A stretch of 64,000 nt of DNA from Alentia gelatinosa (GCA_950022655.1 OX465580.1:123239016-123303015); one strand, 5' to 3'; positions 19,742 through 31,528 are shown, counted from the first letter of the stretch. Notes: generated by a model from the letters alone, not told the origin. Numbers and translations: made by a program.

Positions 19742-19813
19742 GGCTTGTTGGTCTAGGGGTATGATTCTCGCTTTGGGTGCGAGAGGTCCCGGGTTCAAAT
19801 CCCGGACAAGCCC
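19742..19813 (+). tRNA. tRNA-Pro-TGG: tRNA-Pro (TGG), copy 1
   Basis: Consensus; anticodon 19774-19776. Confidence 0.97.
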
Positions 19814-20097
19814 ATTAGCTTTTTACTTGTCCATATCCTGCTCACTACTTGATTAACAAGTGTAAGAGAAAAGCATAATATACAGGGGAATCCAAAGCGT
19901 TTGTTAAACCTCGAAAAAAGTGTGTGAAAATCAATAAAGCCTATTTGAAGAAGGATCGGTTATGGCAATAAAGAGGTTCTTCAGGTCATGTGACAAGTTA
20001 AACTTTCCTGAATGTCTTAAGGCATTCTCGCCGTTAAGAGACATACTGCCTTGGAGTATCCTTGCCTGTATAGCTACTGCTACCAAGTAATTGGGGC

Positions 20098-20132
20098 AGG
20101 AGAGGTCCTGGGTTCCAATGCTGGACAAGCCC
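20098..20132 (+). pseudogene. tRNA-Pro 3'-half relic
   Basis: Same as unit 1 relic. Confidence 0.82.
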
Positions 20133-20221
20133 AGTTAGTTTTATACTTCAGTATATCCAATCGAAGATCATGATGGTCACAACCAAAATTTTGCTGGTGT
20201 CTCTTTCACCAACTGACATAT

Positions 20222-20293
20222 GGCTTGTTGGTCTAGGGGTATGATTCTCGCTTTGGGTGAGAGAGGTCCCGGGTTCAAATCCCGGACAAGCCC
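20222..20293 (+). tRNA. tRNA-Pro-TGG: tRNA-Pro (TGG), copy 2, anticodon-stem mismatch
   Basis: Anticodon 20254-20256; A39 as in unit 5. Confidence 0.8.
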
Positions 20294-21001
20294 ATTAGCT
20301 TTTTACTTGTCCATATCCAGCTAGCTACTTAATCCATACATGGCCAAAAGGCCTGCAGGCATTATATACCTGGGGGAGGGGAATGCTTACAGGCATTCAC
20401 AATGAATTCAAGCATTTCTCAATATACACAGGAAGATTCAAAGACTTTATATAATCTATGAAAAATTATGTGTGAAAATCAATGTGGTACATTTGAAGAA
20501 ATCACTTACGGCAATGAATAGACTCTTTAGGTCATGTGAAAAGTATAACCTTTCTTGAATGTCTTAAGGCATTATCGCAATCCAGAGAGATACTGCTCTG
20601 AGGAATCCTGCCCCTGTAGCTACTCACACCAGCAATTTGCTCGCCTAGAAAGGATGAATGTCCTCACCCTGATCATGTGCTGAAATTCTCAGCGGTGATT
20701 GAGTTGTGATGTAATATTCATGACTCTTCAACTAGTGGAAATAAGTTTGATACTGGGACTTATGGCAACCATATAGTAAACTAGACTCTGTATGTTCAAG
20801 CAAAGAAAGATTTACTTCAGAAGAAACTTGAAAAATGCTATGTCTTGATATGAATGCCTTCGTGCAGACTGCAGTTTTATATGATTGCTCGACAAAAACA
20901 GGGTTCTAAAGCTGTCAAATATGTTGGCTTGCAATATAACACCATATCTCAAGAAAACTAGAAGCAGGCGATAGAGTTTCAAGGGGAGCTTTTCTTTGTG
21001 A

Positions 21002-21073
21002 GGCTTGTTGGTCTAGGGGTATGATTCTCGCTTCGGGTGCGAGAGGTCCCAGGTTCAATTCCCGGACAAGCCC
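21002..21073 (+). tRNA. tRNA-Pro-CGG: tRNA-Pro (CGG), T-stem variant
   Basis: Anticodon 21034-21036; A50 as in unit 6. Confidence 0.83.
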
Positions 21074-21682
21074 AGTATTTTATCCCATACAGACTAGCCA
21101 TGAAACTCAGAATCTTCTCAGGATACATTTCAACTGAAAACCTATTTCAATATTCTCTGCAATATATATGCTGAGCTCATATATGCCTGTTTTGCATTGG
21201 AATCCATCGTTCTAGAAGAGCTGCAAATATCACAGCTCACACTTTCTAATATGAGAGAAGATCTGTAGATGTATATAGCTCGATAGCAGCAACTACATAT
21301 TGTCCAATACTCTATTGTTTTGTCTCACAGTGTAAGAGGAAAGCATATCATGGATGGAGGTAAAGGTGATACAAAGTTATTTCCTGTGATATCATGATGG
21401 AGTGCTTTAGTGTTGCATCAGATGATAGTCAAATCTCTAATTAATATGTCAAACTTCCCGAGATGATATACAAACCAATCTGCTGAATTCAGATAACCGA
21501 GGCAATATGTTCTTCCATGTCTCTATTTTCCACAAATGGATACATTTGATTCTCTATGCTTCATGTCCTATATCAGAGAAATATCTACATACATACATAC
21601 ACCCAGTCTGTATTCTTGATACCATAATTGCAGTCATAGCAATATTTGGTGAAATTTCTTAGCCATCGCAGTAGCCAGCACA

Positions 21683-21754
21683 GGCTTGTTGGTCTAGGGG
21701 TATGATTGTCGCTTAGGGTGCGAGAGGTCCCGGGTTCAAATCCCAGACAAGCCC
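21683..21754 (+). tRNA. tRNA-Pro-AGG: tRNA-Pro (AGG), two stem mismatches
   Basis: Anticodon 21715-21717; G26 and A63. Confidence 0.72.
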
Positions 21755-21842
21755 AGTTAGTTTTATGCTCATGTTTATGGAATGGAAAGTATTGACGGCC
21801 ACAACCAATATTTACTGGTCCCTCTAACACCAGCTGACATAT

Positions 21843-21914
21843 GGCTTGTTGGTCTAGGGGTATGATTCTCGCTTTGGGTGCGAGAGGTCCCGGGTTCAAA
21901 TCCCAGACAAGCCC
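21843..21914 (+). tRNA. tRNA-Pro-TGG: tRNA-Pro (TGG), copy 1, T-stem variant
   Basis: Anticodon 21875-21877; A63; T6 terminator. Confidence 0.83.
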
Positions 21915-22199
21915 ATTAGCTTTTTTACTTGTCCATATCCTGCTCACTACTTGATTAACAAGTGTAAGAGAAAAGCATAATATACAGGGGAATCCAAAGC
22001 GTTTGTTAAACTCTGAAAAAAGTGTGTGAAAATCAATAAAGCCTATTTGAAGAAGGATCGGTTATGGCAATAAAGAGGTTCTTCAGGTCATGTGACAAGT
22101 GAAACTTTCCTGAATGTCTTAAGGCATTCTCGCCGTTAAGAGACATACTGCCTTGGAGTATCCTTGCCTGTATAGCTACTGCTACCAAGTAATTGGGGC

Positions 22200-22234
22200 A
22201 GGAGAGGTCCTGGGTTCCAATGCTGGACAAGCCC
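22200..22234 (+). pseudogene. tRNA-Pro 3'-half relic
   Basis: Same as unit 1 relic. Confidence 0.82.
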
Positions 22235-22323
22235 AGTTAGTTTTATACTTCAGTATATCCAATCGAAGATCATGATGGTCACAACCAAAATTTTGCTGGT
22301 GTCTCTATCACCAACTGACATAT

Positions 22324-22395
22324 GGCTTGTTGGTCTAGGGGTATGATTCTCGCTTTGGGTGCGAGAGGTCCCGGGTTCAAATCCCGGACAAGCCC
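22324..22395 (+). tRNA. tRNA-Pro-TGG: tRNA-Pro (TGG), copy 2
   Basis: Consensus; anticodon 22356-22358. Confidence 0.97.
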
Positions 22396-23103
22396 ATTAG
22401 CTTTTTACTTGTCCATATCCAGCTAGCTACTTAATCCATACATGGCCAAAAGGCCTGCAGGCATTATATACCTGGGGGAGGGGAATGCTTACAGGCATTC
22501 ACAATGAATTCAAGCGTTTCTCAATATACACAGGAAGATTCAAAGTCTTTACATAATCTATGAAAAATTATGTGTGAAAATCAATGTGGTACATTTGAAG
22601 AAATCACTTACGGCAATGAATAGACTCTTTAGGTCATGTGAAAAGTATAACCTTTCTTGAATGTCTTAAGGCATTATCGCAATCCAGAGAGATACTGCTC
22701 TGAGGAATCCTGCCCCTGTAGCTACTCACACCAGCAATTTGCTCGCCTAGAAAGGATGAATGTCCTCATCCTGATCATGTGCTGAAATTCTCAGCGGTGA
22801 TTGAGTTGTGATGTAATATTCATGACTCTTCAACTAGTGGAAATAAGTTTGATACTGGGACTTATGGCAACCATATAGTAAACTAGACTCTGCATGTTCA
22901 AGCAAAGAAAGATTTACTTCAGAAGAAACTTGAAAAATGCTATGTCTTGATATGAATGCCTTCGTGCAGACTGCAGTTTTATATGATTGCTCGACAAAAA
23001 CAGGGTTCTAAAGCTGTCAAATATGTTGGCTTGCAAAATAACACCATATCTCAAGAAAACTATAAGCAGGCGATAGAGTTTCAAGGGGAGCTGTTCTTTG
23101 TGA

Positions 23104-23175
23104 GGCTTGTTGGTCTAGGGGTATGATTCTCGCTTTGGGTGCGAGAGGTCCCGGGTTCAATTCCCGGACAAGCCC
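23104..23175 (+). tRNA. tRNA-Pro-TGG: tRNA-Pro (TGG) at the CGG position
   Basis: Anticodon TGG at 23136-23138 in a CGG-locus body; copy of the unit 7 switch. Confidence 0.95.
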
Positions 23176-23784
23176 AGTATTTTATCCCATACAGACTAGC
23201 CATGAAACTCAGAATCTTCTCAGGATACATTTCAACTGAAAACCTATTTCAATATTCTCTGCAATATATATGTTGAGCTCATATATGCCTGTTTTGCATT
23301 GGAATCCATCGTTCTAGAAGAGCTGCAAATATCACAGCTCACACTTTCTAATATGAGAGAAGATCTGTAGATGTATATAGCTCGATAGCAGCAACTACAT
23401 ATTGTCCAATACTCTATTGTTTTGTCTCACAGTGTAAGAGGAAAGCATATCATGGATGGAGGTAAAGGTGATACAAAGTTATTTCCTGTGATATCATGAT
23501 GGAGTGCTTTAGTGTTGCATCAGATGATAGTCAAATCTCTAATTAATATGTCAAACTTCCCGAGATGATATACAAACCAATCTGCTGAATTCAGATAACC
23601 GAGGCAATATGTTCTTCCATGTCTCTATTTTCCACAAATGGGTACATTTGATTCTCTATGCTTCATGTCCTATATCAGAGAAATATCTACATACATACAT
23701 ACACCCAGGCTGAATTCTTGATACCATAATTGCAGTCATAGCAATATTTGGTGAAATTTCTTAGCCATCGCAGTAGCCAGCACA

Positions 23785-23856
23785 GGCTTGTTGGTCTAGG
23801 GGTATGATTCTCGTTTAGGGTGCGAGAGGTCCCGGGTTCAAATCCTGGACAAGCCA
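23785..23856 (+). tRNA. tRNA-Pro-AGG: tRNA-Pro (AGG), discriminator changed
   Basis: Anticodon 23817-23819. T62 and discriminator A as in unit 7, plus C30 to T (stem CTCGT, a tolerable U-G pair), new since the duplication. Confidence 0.78.
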
Positions 23857-23944
23857 AGTTAGTTTTATGCTCATGTTTATGGAATGGAAAGTATTGACGG
23901 CCACAACCAATATTTACTGGTCCCTCTAACACCAGCTGTCATAT

Positions 23945-24016
23945 GGCTTGTTGGTCTAGGGGTATGATTCTCGCTTTGGGTGCGAGAGGTCCCGGGTTCA
24001 AATCCCGGACAAGCCC
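23945..24016 (+). tRNA. tRNA-Pro-TGG: tRNA-Pro (TGG), copy 1
   Basis: Consensus; anticodon 23977-23979. Confidence 0.97.
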
Positions 24017-24300
24017 ATTAGCTTTTTACTTGTCCATATCCTGCTCACTACTTGATTAACAAGTGTAAGAGAAAAGCATAATATACAGGGGAATCCAAAG
24101 CGTTTGTTAAACTCTGAAAAAAGTGTGTGAAAATCAATAAAGCCTATTTGAAGAAGGATCAGTTATGGCAATAAAGAGGTTCTTCAGGTCATGTGACAAG
24201 TGAAACTTTCCTGAATGTCTTAAGGCATTCTCGCCGTTAAGAGACATACTGCCTTGGAGTATCCTTGCCTGTATAGCTACTGCTACCAAGTAATTGGGGC

Positions 24301-24335
24301 AGGAGAGGTCCTGGGTTCCAATGCTGGACAAGCCC
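24301..24335 (+). pseudogene. tRNA-Pro 3'-half relic
   Basis: Same as unit 1 relic. Confidence 0.82.
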
Positions 24336-24424
24336 AGTTAGTTTTATACTTCAGTATATCCAATCGAAGATCATGATGGTCACAACCAAAATTTTGCTGG
24401 TGTCTCTATCACCAACTGACATAT

Positions 24425-24496
24425 GGCTTGTTGGTCTAGGGGTATGATTCTCGCTTTGGGTGCGAGAGGTCCCGGGTTCAAATCCCGGACAAGCCC
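24425..24496 (+). tRNA. tRNA-Pro-TGG: tRNA-Pro (TGG), copy 2
   Basis: Consensus; anticodon 24457-24459. Confidence 0.97.
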
Positions 24497-25202
24497 ATTA
24501 GCTTTTTACTTGTCCATATCCAGCTAGCTACTTAATCCATACATGGCCAAAAGGCCTGCAGGCATTATATACCTGGGGGAGGGGAATGCTTACAGGCATT
24601 CACAATGAATTCAAGCATTTCTCAATATACACAGGAAGATTCAAAGTCTTTATATAATCTATGAAAAATTATGTGTGAAAATCAATGTGGTACATTTGAA
24701 GAAATCACTTACGGCAATGAATAGACTCTTTAGGTCATGTGAAAAGTATAACCTTTCTTGAATGTCTTAAGGCATTATCGCAATCCAGAGAGATACTGCT
24801 CTGAGGAATCCTGCCCCTGTAGCTACTCACACCAGCAATTTGCTCGCCTAGAAAGGATGAATGTCCTCACCCTGATCATGTGCTGAAATTCTCAGCGGTG
24901 ATTGAGTTGTGATGTAATATTCATGACTCTTCAACTAGTGGAAATAAGTTTGATACTGGGACTTATGGCAACCATATAGTAAACTAGACTGTATGTTCAA
25001 GCAAAGAAAGATTTACTTCAGAAGAAACTTGAAAAATGCTATGTCTTGATATGAATGCCTTCGTGCAGACTGCAGTTTTATATGATTGCTCGACAAAAAC
25101 AGGGTTCTAAAGCTGTCAAATATGTTGGCTTGCAATATAACACCATATCTCAAGAAAACTAGAAGCAGGCGATAGAGTTTCAAGGGGAGCTTTTCTTTGT
25201 GA

Positions 25203-25274
25203 GGCTTGTTGGTCTAGGGGTATGATTCTCGCTTAGGGTGCGAGAGGTCCCAGGTTCAATTCCCGGACAAGCCC
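25203..25274 (+). tRNA. tRNA-Pro-AGG: tRNA-Pro (AGG) at the CGG position
   Basis: Anticodon AGG at 25235-25237 in a CGG-locus body, with A50; copy of the unit 8 switch. Confidence 0.88.
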
Positions 25275-25879
25275 AGTATTTTATCCCATACAGACTAGCC
25301 ATGAAACTCAGAATCTTCTCAGGATACATTTCAACTGAAAACCTATTTCAATATTCTCTGCAATATATATGCTGAGCTCATATATGCCTGTTTTGCATTG
25401 GAATCCATCGTTCTAGAAGAGCTGCAAATATCACAGCTCACACTTTCTAATATGAGAGAAGATCTGTAGATGTATATAGCTCGATAGCAGCAACTACATA
25501 TTGTCCAATACTCTATTGTTTTGTCTCACAGTGTAAGAGGAAAGCATATCATGGATGGAGGTAAAGGTGATAGAAAGTTATTTCCTGTGATATCATGATG
25601 GAGTGCTTTAGTGTTGCATCAGATGATAGTCAAATCTCTAATTAATATGTCAAACTTCCCGAGATGATATACAAACCAATCTGCTGAATTCAGATAACCG
25701 AGGCAATATGTTCTTCCATGTCTCTATTTTCCACAAATGGGTACATTTGATTCTCTATGCTTCATGTCCTATATCAGAGAAATATCTACATACATACACC
25801 CAGTCTGTATTCTTGATACCATAATTGCAGTCATAGCAATATTTGGTGAAATTTCTTAGCCATCGCAGTAGCCAGCACA

Positions 25880-25951
25880 GGCTTGTTGGTCTAGGGCTAT
25901 GATTGTCGCTTAGGGTGCGAGAGGTCCCGGGTTCAAATCCCGGACAAGCCC
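25880..25951 (+). pseudogene. Damaged tRNA-Pro (AGG) gene
   Basis: Anticodon 25912-25914; box A AGGGCT and G26 as in unit 8. Confidence 0.65.
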
Positions 25952-26039
25952 AGTTAGTTTTATGCTCATGTTTATGGAATGGAAAGTATTGACGGCCACA
26001 ACCAATATTTACTGGTCCCTCTAACACCAGCTGACATAT

Positions 26040-26111
26040 GGCTTGTTGGTCTAGGGGTATGATTCTCGCTTTGGGTGCGAGAGGTCCCGGGTTCAAATCC
26101 CGGACAAGCCC
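26040..26111 (+). tRNA. tRNA-Pro-TGG: tRNA-Pro (TGG), copy 1
   Basis: Consensus; anticodon 26072-26074. Confidence 0.97.
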
Positions 26112-26395
26112 ATTAGCTTTTTACTTGTCCATATCCTGCTCACTACTTGATTAACAAGTGTAAGAGAAAAGCATAATATACAGGGGAATCCAAAGCGTTT
26201 GTTAAACTCTGAAAAAAGTGTGTGAAAATCAATAAAGCCTATTTGAAGAAGGATCGGTTATGGCAATAAAGAGGTTCTTCAGGTCATGTGACAAGTGAAA
26301 CTTTCCTGAATGTCTTAAGGCATTCTCGCCGTTAAGAGACATACTGCCTTGGAGTATCCTTGCCTGTATAGCTACTGCTACCAAGTAATTGGGGC

Positions 26396-26430
26396 AGGAG
26401 AGGTCCTGGGTTCCAATGCTAGACAAGCCC
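26396..26430 (+). pseudogene. tRNA-Pro 3'-half relic
   Basis: Relic with one further change (GCTAGACAAG for GCTGGACAAG). Confidence 0.82.
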
Positions 26431-26519
26431 AGTTAGTTTTATACTTCAGTATATCCAATCGAAGATCATGATGGTCACAACCAAAATTTTGCTGGTGTCT
26501 CTATCACCAACTGACATAT

Positions 26520-26591
26520 GGCTTGTTGGTCTAGGGGTATGATTCTCGCTTTGGGTGCGAGAGGTCCCGGGTTCAAATCCCGGACAAGCCC
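26520..26591 (+). tRNA. tRNA-Pro-TGG: tRNA-Pro (TGG), copy 2
   Basis: Consensus; anticodon 26552-26554. Confidence 0.97.
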
Positions 26592-27299
26592 ATTAGCTTT
26601 TTACTTGTCCATATCCAGCTAGCTACTTAATCCATACATGGCCAAAAGGCCTGCAGGCATTATATACCTGGGGGAGGGGAATGCTTACAGGCATTCACAA
26701 TGAATTCAAGCGTTTCTCAATATACACAGGAAGATTCAAAGTCTTTATATAATCTATGAAAAATTATGTGTGAAAATCAATGTGGTACATTTGAAGAAAT
26801 CACTTACGGCAATGAATAGACTCTTTAGGTCATGTGAAAAGTATAACCTTTCTTGAATGTCTTAAGGCATTATCGCAATCCAGAGAGATACTGCTCTGAG
26901 GAATCCTGCCCCTGTAGCTACTCACACCAGCAATTTGCTCGCCTAGAAAGGATGAATGTCCTCATCCTGATCATGTGCTGAAATTCTCAGCAGTGATTGA
27001 GTTGTGATGTAATATTCATGACTCTTCAACTAGTGGAAATAAGTTTGATACTGGGACTTATGGCAACCATATAGTAAACTAGACTCTGTATGTTCAAGCA
27101 AAGAAAGATTTACTTCAGAAGAAACTTGAAAAATGCTATGTCTTGATATGAATGCCTTCGTGCAGACTGCAGTTTTATATGATTGCTTGACAAAAACAGG
27201 GTTCTAAAGCTGTCAAATATGTTGGCTTGCAAAATAACACCATATCTCAAGAAAACTAGAAGCAGGCAATAGAGTTTCAAGGGGAGCTGTTCTTTGTGA

Positions 27300-27371
27300 G
27301 GCTTGTTGGTCTAGGGGTATGATTCTCGCTTCGGGTGCGAGAGGTCCCGGGTTCAATTCCCGGACAAGCCC
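27300..27371 (+). tRNA. tRNA-Pro-CGG: tRNA-Pro (CGG)
   Basis: Consensus; anticodon 27332-27334. Confidence 0.97.
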
Positions 27372-27980
27372 AGTATTTTATCCCATACAGACTAGCCATG
27401 AAACTCAGAATCTTCTCAGGATACATTTCAACTGAAAACCTATTTCAATATTCTCTGCAATATATATGCTGAGCTCATATATGCCTGTTTTGCATTGGAA
27501 TCCATCGTTCTAGAAGAGCTGCAAATATCACAGCTCACACTTTCTAATATGAGAGAAGATCTGTAGATGTATATAGCTCGATAGCAGCAACTACATATTG
27601 TCCAATACTCTATTGTTTTGTCTCACAGTGTAAGAGGAAAGCATATCATGGATGGAGGTAAAGGTGATACAAAGTTATTTCCTGTGATATCATGATGGAG
27701 TGCTTTAGTGTTGCATCAGATGATAGTCAAATCTCTAATTAATATGTCAAACTTCCCGAGATGATATACAAACCAATCTGCTGAATTCAGATAACCGAGG
27801 CAATATGTTCTTCCATGTCTCTATTTTCCACAAATGGATACATTTGATTCTCTATGCTTCATGTCCTATATCAGAGAAATATCTACATACATACATACAC
27901 CCAGTCTGTATTCTTAATACCATAATTGCAGTCATAGCAATATTTGGTGAAATTTCTTAGCCATCGCAGTAGCCAGCACA

Positions 27981-28052
27981 GGCTTGTTGGTCTAGGGGTA
28001 TGATTCTCGCTTAGGGTGCGAGAGGTCCCAGGTTCAAATCCCGGACAAGCCC
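27981..28052 (+). tRNA. tRNA-Pro-AGG: tRNA-Pro (AGG), T-stem variant
   Basis: Anticodon 28013-28015; A50 gives an A-C mismatch. Shared with unit 26. Confidence 0.83.
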
Positions 28053-28140
28053 AGTTAGTTTTATGCTCATGTTTATGGAATGGAAAGTATTGACGGCCAC
28101 AACCAATATTTACTGGTCCCTCTAACACCAGCTGACATAT

Positions 28141-28212
28141 GGCTTGTTGGTCTAGGGGTATGATTCTCGCTTTGGGTGCGAGAGGTCCCGGGTTCAAATC
28201 CCGGACAAGCCC
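28141..28212 (+). tRNA. tRNA-Pro-TGG: tRNA-Pro (TGG), TGG-1/TGG-2 fusion gene
   Basis: Consensus sequence, anticodon 28173-28175. It was formed by exchange between the two TGG copies, which are identical across the gene, so the join cannot be placed more finely. Confidence 0.96.
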
Positions 28213-28920
28213 ATTAGCTTTTTACTTGTCCATATCCAGCTAGCTACTTAATCCATACATGGCCAAAAGGCCTGCAGGCATTATATACCTTGGGGAGGGG
28301 AATGCTTACAGGCATTCACAATGAATTCAAGGGTTTCTCAATATACACAGGAAGATTCAAAGTCTTTATATAATCTATGAAAAATTATGTGTGAAAATCA
28401 ATGTGGTACATTTGAAGAAATCACTTACGGCAATGAATAGACTCTTTAGGTCATGTGAAAAGTATAACCTTTCTTGAATGTCTTAAGGTATTATCGCAAT
28501 CCAGAGAGATACTGCTCTGAGGAATCCTGCCCCTGTAGCTACTCACACCAGCAATTTGCTCGCCTAGAAAGGATGAATGTCCTCATCCTGATCATGTGCT
28601 GAAATTCTCAGCGGTGATTGAGTTGTGATGTAATATTCATGACTCTTCAACTAGTGGAAATAAGTTTGATACTGGGACTTATGGCAACCATATAGTAAAC
28701 TAGACTCTGTATGTTCAAGCAAAGAAAGATTTACTTCAGAAGAAACTTGAAAAATGCTATGTCTTGATATGAATGCCTTCGTGCAGACTGCAGTTTTATA
28801 TGATTGCTCGACAAAAACAGGGTTCTAAAGCTGTCAAATATGTTGGCTTGCAAAATAACACCATATCTCAAGAAAACTAGAAGCAGGCGATAGAGTTTCA
28901 AGGGGAGCTGTTCTTTGTGA

Positions 28921-28992
28921 GGCTTGTTGGTCTAGGGGTATGATTCTCGCTTCGGGTGCGAGAGGTCCCGGGTTCAATTCCCGGACAAGCCC
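28921..28992 (+). tRNA. tRNA-Pro-CGG: tRNA-Pro (CGG), first of tandem pair
   Basis: Consensus; anticodon 28953-28955. Confidence 0.97.
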
Positions 28993-29350
28993 AGTATTTT
29001 ATCCCATACAGACTAGCCATGAAACTCAGAATCTTCTCAGGATACATTTCAACTGAAAACCTATTTCAATATTCTCTGCAATATATATGCTGAGCTCATA
29101 TATGCCTGTTTTGCATTGGAATCCATCGTTCTAGAAGAGCTGCAAATATCACAGCTCACACTTTCTAATATGAGAGAAGATCTGTAGATGTATATAGCTC
29201 GATAGCAGCAACTACATATTGTCCAATACTCTATTGTTTTGTCTCACAGTGTAAGAGGAAAGCATATCATGGATGGAGGTAAAGGTGATACCATATCTCA
29301 AGAAAACTAGAAGCAGGCGATAGAGTTTCAAGGGGAGCTGTTCTTTGTGA

Positions 29351-29422
29351 GGCTTGTTGGTCTAGGGGTATGATTCTCGCTTCGGGTGCGAGAGGTCCCG
29401 GGTTCAATTCCCGGACAAGCCC
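29351..29422 (+). tRNA. tRNA-Pro-CGG: tRNA-Pro (CGG), second of tandem pair
   Basis: Exact gene copy 430 bp downstream, the only extra CGG locus in the window. Anticodon 29383-29385. The join lies near 29288-29294, where GGTGATAC runs into ACCATATCTC. Confidence 0.96.
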
Positions 29423-30031
29423 AGTATTTTATCCCATACAGACTAGCCATGAAACTCAGAATCTTCTCAGGATACATTTCAACTGAAAACCTATTTCAAT
29501 ATTCTCTGCAATATATATGCTGAGCTCATATATGCCTGTTTTGCATTGGAATCCATCGTTCTAGAAGAGCTGCAAATATCACAGCTCACACTTTCTAATA
29601 TGAGAGAAGATCTGTAGATGTATATAGCTCGATAGCAGCAACTACATATTGTCCAATACTCTATTGTTTTGTCTCACAGTGTAAGAGGAAAGCATATCAT
29701 GGATGGAGGTAAAGGTGATACAAAGTTATTTCATGTGATATCATGATGGAGTGCTTTAGTGTTGCATCAGATGATAGTCAAATCTCTAATTAATATGTCA
29801 AACTTCCCTAGATGATATACAAACCAATCTGCTGAATTCAGATAACCGAGGCAATATGTTCTTCCATGTCTCTATTTTCCACAAATGGGTACATTTGATT
29901 CTCTATGCTTCATGTCCTATATCAGAGAAATATGTACATACATACATACACCCAGTCTGTATTCTTGATACCATAATTGCAGTCATAGCAATATTTGGTG
30001 AAATTTCTTAGCCATCGCAGTAGTTAGCACA

Positions 30032-30103
30032 GGCTTGTTGGTCTAGGGGTATGATTCTCGCTTAGGGTGCGAGAGGTCCCGGGTTCAAATCCCAGACAAG
30101 CCC
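30032..30103 (+). tRNA. tRNA-Pro-AGG: tRNA-Pro (AGG), T-stem variant
   Basis: Anticodon 30064-30066; A63 (C-A mismatch). The leader has GTAGTTAGCACA for GTAGCCAGCACA. Confidence 0.83.
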
Positions 30104-30854
30104 AGTTAGTTTTATGCTCTTGTTTATGGAATGGAAAGTATTGACCATTAGCTTTTTACTTGTCCATATCCAGCTAGCTACTTAATCCATACATGGCCAA
30201 AAGGCCTGCAGGCATTATATACCTGGGGGAGGGGAATGCTTACAGGCATTCACAATGAATTCAAGGGTTTCTCAATATACACAGGAAGATTCAAAGTCTT
30301 TATATAATCTATGAAAAATGATGTGTGAAAATCAATGTGGTACATTTGAAGAAATCACTTACGGCAATGAATAGACTCTTTAGGTCATGTGAAAAGTATA
30401 ACCTTTCTTGAATGTCTTAAGGCATTATCGCAATCCAGAGAGATACTGCTCTGAGGAATCCTGCCCCTGTAGCTACTCACACCAGCAATTTGCTCGCCTC
30501 GAAAGGATGAATGTCCTCATCCTGATCATGTGCTGAAATTCTCAGCGGTGATTGAGTTGTGATGTAATATTCATGACTCTTCAACTAGTGGAAATAAGTT
30601 TGATACTGGGACTTATGGCAACCATATAGTAAACTAGACTCTGTATGTTCAAGCAAAGAAAGATTTACTTCAGAAGAAACTTGAAAAATGCTATGTCTTG
30701 ATATGAATGCCTTCGTGCAGACTGCAGTTTTATATGATTGCTCGACAAAAACAGGGTTCTAAAGCTGTCAAATATGTTGGCTTGCAATATAACACCATAT
30801 CTCAAGAAAACTAGAAGCAGGCGATAGAGTTTCAAGGGGAGCTGTTCTTTGTGA

Positions 30855-30926
30855 GGCTTGTTGGTCTAGGGGTATGATTCTCGCTTCGGGTGCGAGAGGT
30901 CCCGGGTTCAATTCCCGGACAAGCCC
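30855..30926 (+). tRNA. tRNA-Pro-CGG: tRNA-Pro (CGG)
   Basis: Consensus; anticodon 30887-30889. Confidence 0.97.
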
Positions 30927-31528
30927 AGTATTTTATCCCATACAGACTAGCCATGAAACTCAGAATCTTCTCAGGATACATTTCAACTGAAAACCTATTT
31001 CAATATTCTCTGCAATATATATGCTGAGCTCATATATGCCTGTTTTGCATTGGAATCCATCGTTCTAGAAGAGCTGCAAATATCACAGCTCACACTTTCT
31101 AATATGAGAGAAGATCTGTAGATGTATATAGCTCGATAGCAGCAACTACATATTGTCCAATACTCTATTGTTTTGTCTCACAGTGTAAGAGGAAAGCATA
31201 TCATGGATGGAGGTAAAGGTGATACAAAGTTATTTCCTGTGATATCATGATGGAGTGCTTTAGTGTTGCATCAGATGATAGTCAAATCTCTAATTAATAT
31301 GTCAAACTTCCCGAGATGATATACAAACCAATCTGCTGAATTCAGATAACCGCGGCAATATGTTCTTCCATGTCTCTATTTTCCACAAATGGGTGCATTT
31401 GATTCTCTATGTCCTATATCAGAGAAATATCTACATACATACATACACCCAGTCTGTATTCTTGATACCATAATTGCAGTCATAGCAATATTTGGTGAAA
31501 TTTCTTAGCCATCGCAGTAGCCAGCACA

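Larger units (their letters stand above)
18306..20406 (+). repeat. Unit 10 (2,101 bp)
   Basis: Twin of unit 5; no difference seen. Confidence 0.95.
20407..22508 (+). repeat. Unit 11 (2,102 bp)
   Basis: Twin of unit 6; no difference seen. Confidence 0.95.
22509..24609 (+). repeat. Unit 12 (2,101 bp)
   Basis: Twin of unit 7; one difference seen, inside the AGG gene. Confidence 0.95.
16206..26704 (+). repeat. Five-unit block, copy 2 (10,499 bp)
   Basis: Units 9-13, in the same order and with the same private variants as units 4-8 (anticodon switches, one-base and six-base losses, T6 terminator). Confidence 0.92.
24610..26704 (+). repeat. Unit 13 (2,095 bp)
   Basis: Twin of unit 8 with three differences seen (relic, spacer before TGG-2, TGG-2 variable loop). 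Last unit of the duplicated block. Confidence 0.95.
26705..28325 (+). repeat. Unit 14 (1,621 bp, 480-bp deletion)
   Basis: Three tRNA genes. A single TGG gene has the TGG-1 upstream flank and the TGG-2 downstream flank; block B and the relic are missing. Same structure as unit 26. Confidence 0.95.
28326..30259 (+). repeat. Unit 15 (1,934 bp, rearranged twice)
   Basis: Carries the 597-bp deletion (join near 30142-30148) and a 430-bp tandem duplication holding a second CGG gene (2,101 - 597 + 430 = 1,934). Starts with the TTCAAGGG variant. Confidence 0.93.
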
